Assembly: GCA_016844745.1 (NCBI GenBank)
Contig: JAERMQ010000031.1
Span: 1 to 41,331, forward strand
Direction: 5' to 3'
DNA: 41,331 bases
Origin: Ignavibacteria bacterium
GTDB taxonomy: Bacteria; Bacteroidota; Ignavibacteria; Kapaibacteriales; UBA2268
The notes under the pieces are model-generated. The model was given only the letters and a program-made list of their open reading frames with translations, was not told the DNA's origin and ran no database searches. Shown here piece by piece: positions 40,762 to 41,331 of this stretch; within the stretch, counting starts at the first letter, position 1, and each line of letters opens with the position of its first letter. The position numbers and the translations under genes are program-made.

Positions 40762-41100
40762 TTATTTCCTGATAAAATGCTGCATCTGCTCCGGAATTTC
40801 AAATGATATTTCAACAAATCCGTCATAAATGCCTTCTTTATACATCGGAGCATGATAAATAATTTTCTTTTTGCCTTTTTTTTCGATGGTATAGCAATTG
40901 GTTGTTTGTTCTTTCAGCATAGATTCCAATTGCGTGCGGGAAGGCTCCGGGTGGCAATCCAGGACATTGGAGCCAATGAGACCGTCACCACCGTCATCTT
41001 TAAACATTTCTATTGAACGTGAATTCATGTAGGTTATTATGCCATCCTTAGCACAAACAGTAATTGGGAAAGGTAGTCTGTCGATTAAATGAACCTGCAT
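40762..41100 (-). CDS. Stand-alone PAS-domain protein (CHPxxS type)
   Basis: A 112-residue protein made of a single PAS domain: FPITVCAKDGIITYMNSRSI, then GSNVLDCHPEPSRTQLESML, NCYTIEKKGKKKIIYHAPMY and DGFVEISFEIP. The DCHPEPS element resembles a CHPxxS segment found in some PAS sensor domains, where the His or Cys might bind a cofactor; this is inference. No output domain is attached, so it would act by binding a partner. The open frame extends to 41130, but AAGGAG 4 bases before the ATG at 41100 decides the start and removes the overlap with the upstream gene. Confidence 0.75.
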   Translation of the reverse strand: MQVHLIDRLPFPITVCAKDGIITYMNSRSIEMFKDDGGDGLIGSNVLDCHPEPSRTQLESMLKEQTTNCYTIEKKGKKKIIYHAPMYKEGIYDGFVEISFEIPEQMQHFIRK

Positions 41101-41104
41101 TTTT

Positions 41105-41110
41105 CTCCTT
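41105..41110 (-). promoter_or_regulatory. Ribosome binding site of the PAS gene
   Basis: AAGGAG on the minus strand, followed by AAAA and ATG (41100). It argues against the longer start at 41130. Confidence 0.8.
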
Positions 41111-41114
41111 TGTT

Positions 41115-41331
41115 TTACCTGACTATACATAAACTTTGGGTAAACAGTTTTCCGTTAATGTTAATATTAAGCCGGTAAACTCCATCATTGAGCTCATCCA
41201 AAGGTATTGAAATTTCTAATATCCCCGGTTCAATGCCAACTAAATAATAGGTCTTGCGCAGATTTCCGATAATATCATATATACCAACATCAGCATCATT
41301 TTTCTCCGGCACACCGATTTTTATTGTTGCT
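41115..41331 (-). CDS. T9SS cargo protein, C-terminal end only (runs off the window)
   Basis: The frame is open to the window edge. The visible last 72 residues are a T9SS type A sorting domain: IKIGVPEKNDADVGIYDIIG, then LDELNDGVYRLNININGKLF and the final basic SLCIVR. The body of the protein lies outside the window, so its function is unknown. The PAS gene starts 14 bp after its stop. Confidence 0.82.
   Translation of the reverse strand, partial: ATIKIGVPEKNDADVGIYDIIGNLRKTYYLVGIEPGILEISIPLDELNDGVYRLNININGKLFTQSLCIVR

Overview
The window looks like a chromosomal segment of an A+T-rich, Gram-negative bacterium of the Bacteroidota/Chlorobiota/Ignavibacteriota/Kapabacteria group. Four complete proteins and one partial protein end in type IX secretion (T9SS) C-terminal sorting domains, and there are outer-membrane beta-barrels, an LptF/G permease, a RlpA lipoprotein and RodA. 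Many starts have clear Shine-Dalgarno sequences (for example at 7869, 27888, 37152 and 41100). These are usually weak in core Bacteroidota, so I lean towards the Ignavibacteria/Kapabacteria side. That placement is inference. I found no tRNA, rRNA, CRISPR array, prophage or transposase-bearing insertion sequence.

Layout. 1-4156 (+): a secreted LamG protein, a membrane-anchored GT2 glycosyltransferase and an MBL-fold hydrolase form a tight run, followed by MurQ. 4195-11379: a T9SS beta-propeller protein (-), an Rpn-like PD-(D/E)XK protein (+), then on (-) an SRPBCC protein, a beta-barrel, a large T9SS protein with PKD-like repeats and a TerB-like protein. 11645-13792 (+): an L-2-hydroxyglutarate dehydrogenase-like flavoprotein and an arsenite methyltransferase. 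13904-22674 (-): SecG with its own terminator, a two-domain oxidoreductase, a GH2-like membrane protein, PurC, RodA and PdxA; the last four genes are packed like an operon. 22764-25236 (+): LptF/G permease, then a PIN toxin/antitoxin pair flanked by repeats. 25409-32979 (-): a beta-barrel/T9SS pair, an EF-hand protein, a HEPN/nucleotidyltransferase pair, an AhpD-like protein and a 2-oxoacid dehydrogenase E2. 33188-37628 (+): an unrecognised exported protein, TrxB, a sigma-factor fragment, mannose-1-phosphate guanylyltransferase and RlpA. 37682-41331 (-): a Lys/Glu/Ala-rich exported protein, an orphan histidine kinase, GrpE, a lone PAS protein and the end of another T9SS cargo.

The most unusual non-genic feature is the density of short palindromic repeats. 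I see at least four families and more than a dozen copies in 41 kb. One family has about 20-bp terminal inverted repeats like a MITE, and its termini appear with two unrelated palindromic cores. Several elements touch genes: one supplies the last 24 residues of the two-domain oxidoreductase, one supplies the last codons and stop of a truncated sigma factor, and one seems to supply the stop of pdxA.

The most unusual gene is the 924-residue GH2-like protein heading the purC-rodA-pdxA run. It keeps the GH2 layout, but both catalytic glutamates appear to be replaced, and it carries a C-terminal block of about six membrane segments. It may be a membrane-bound carbohydrate-binding pseudoenzyme linked to envelope growth. 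No complete new defence or mobile system could be shown from sequence alone.
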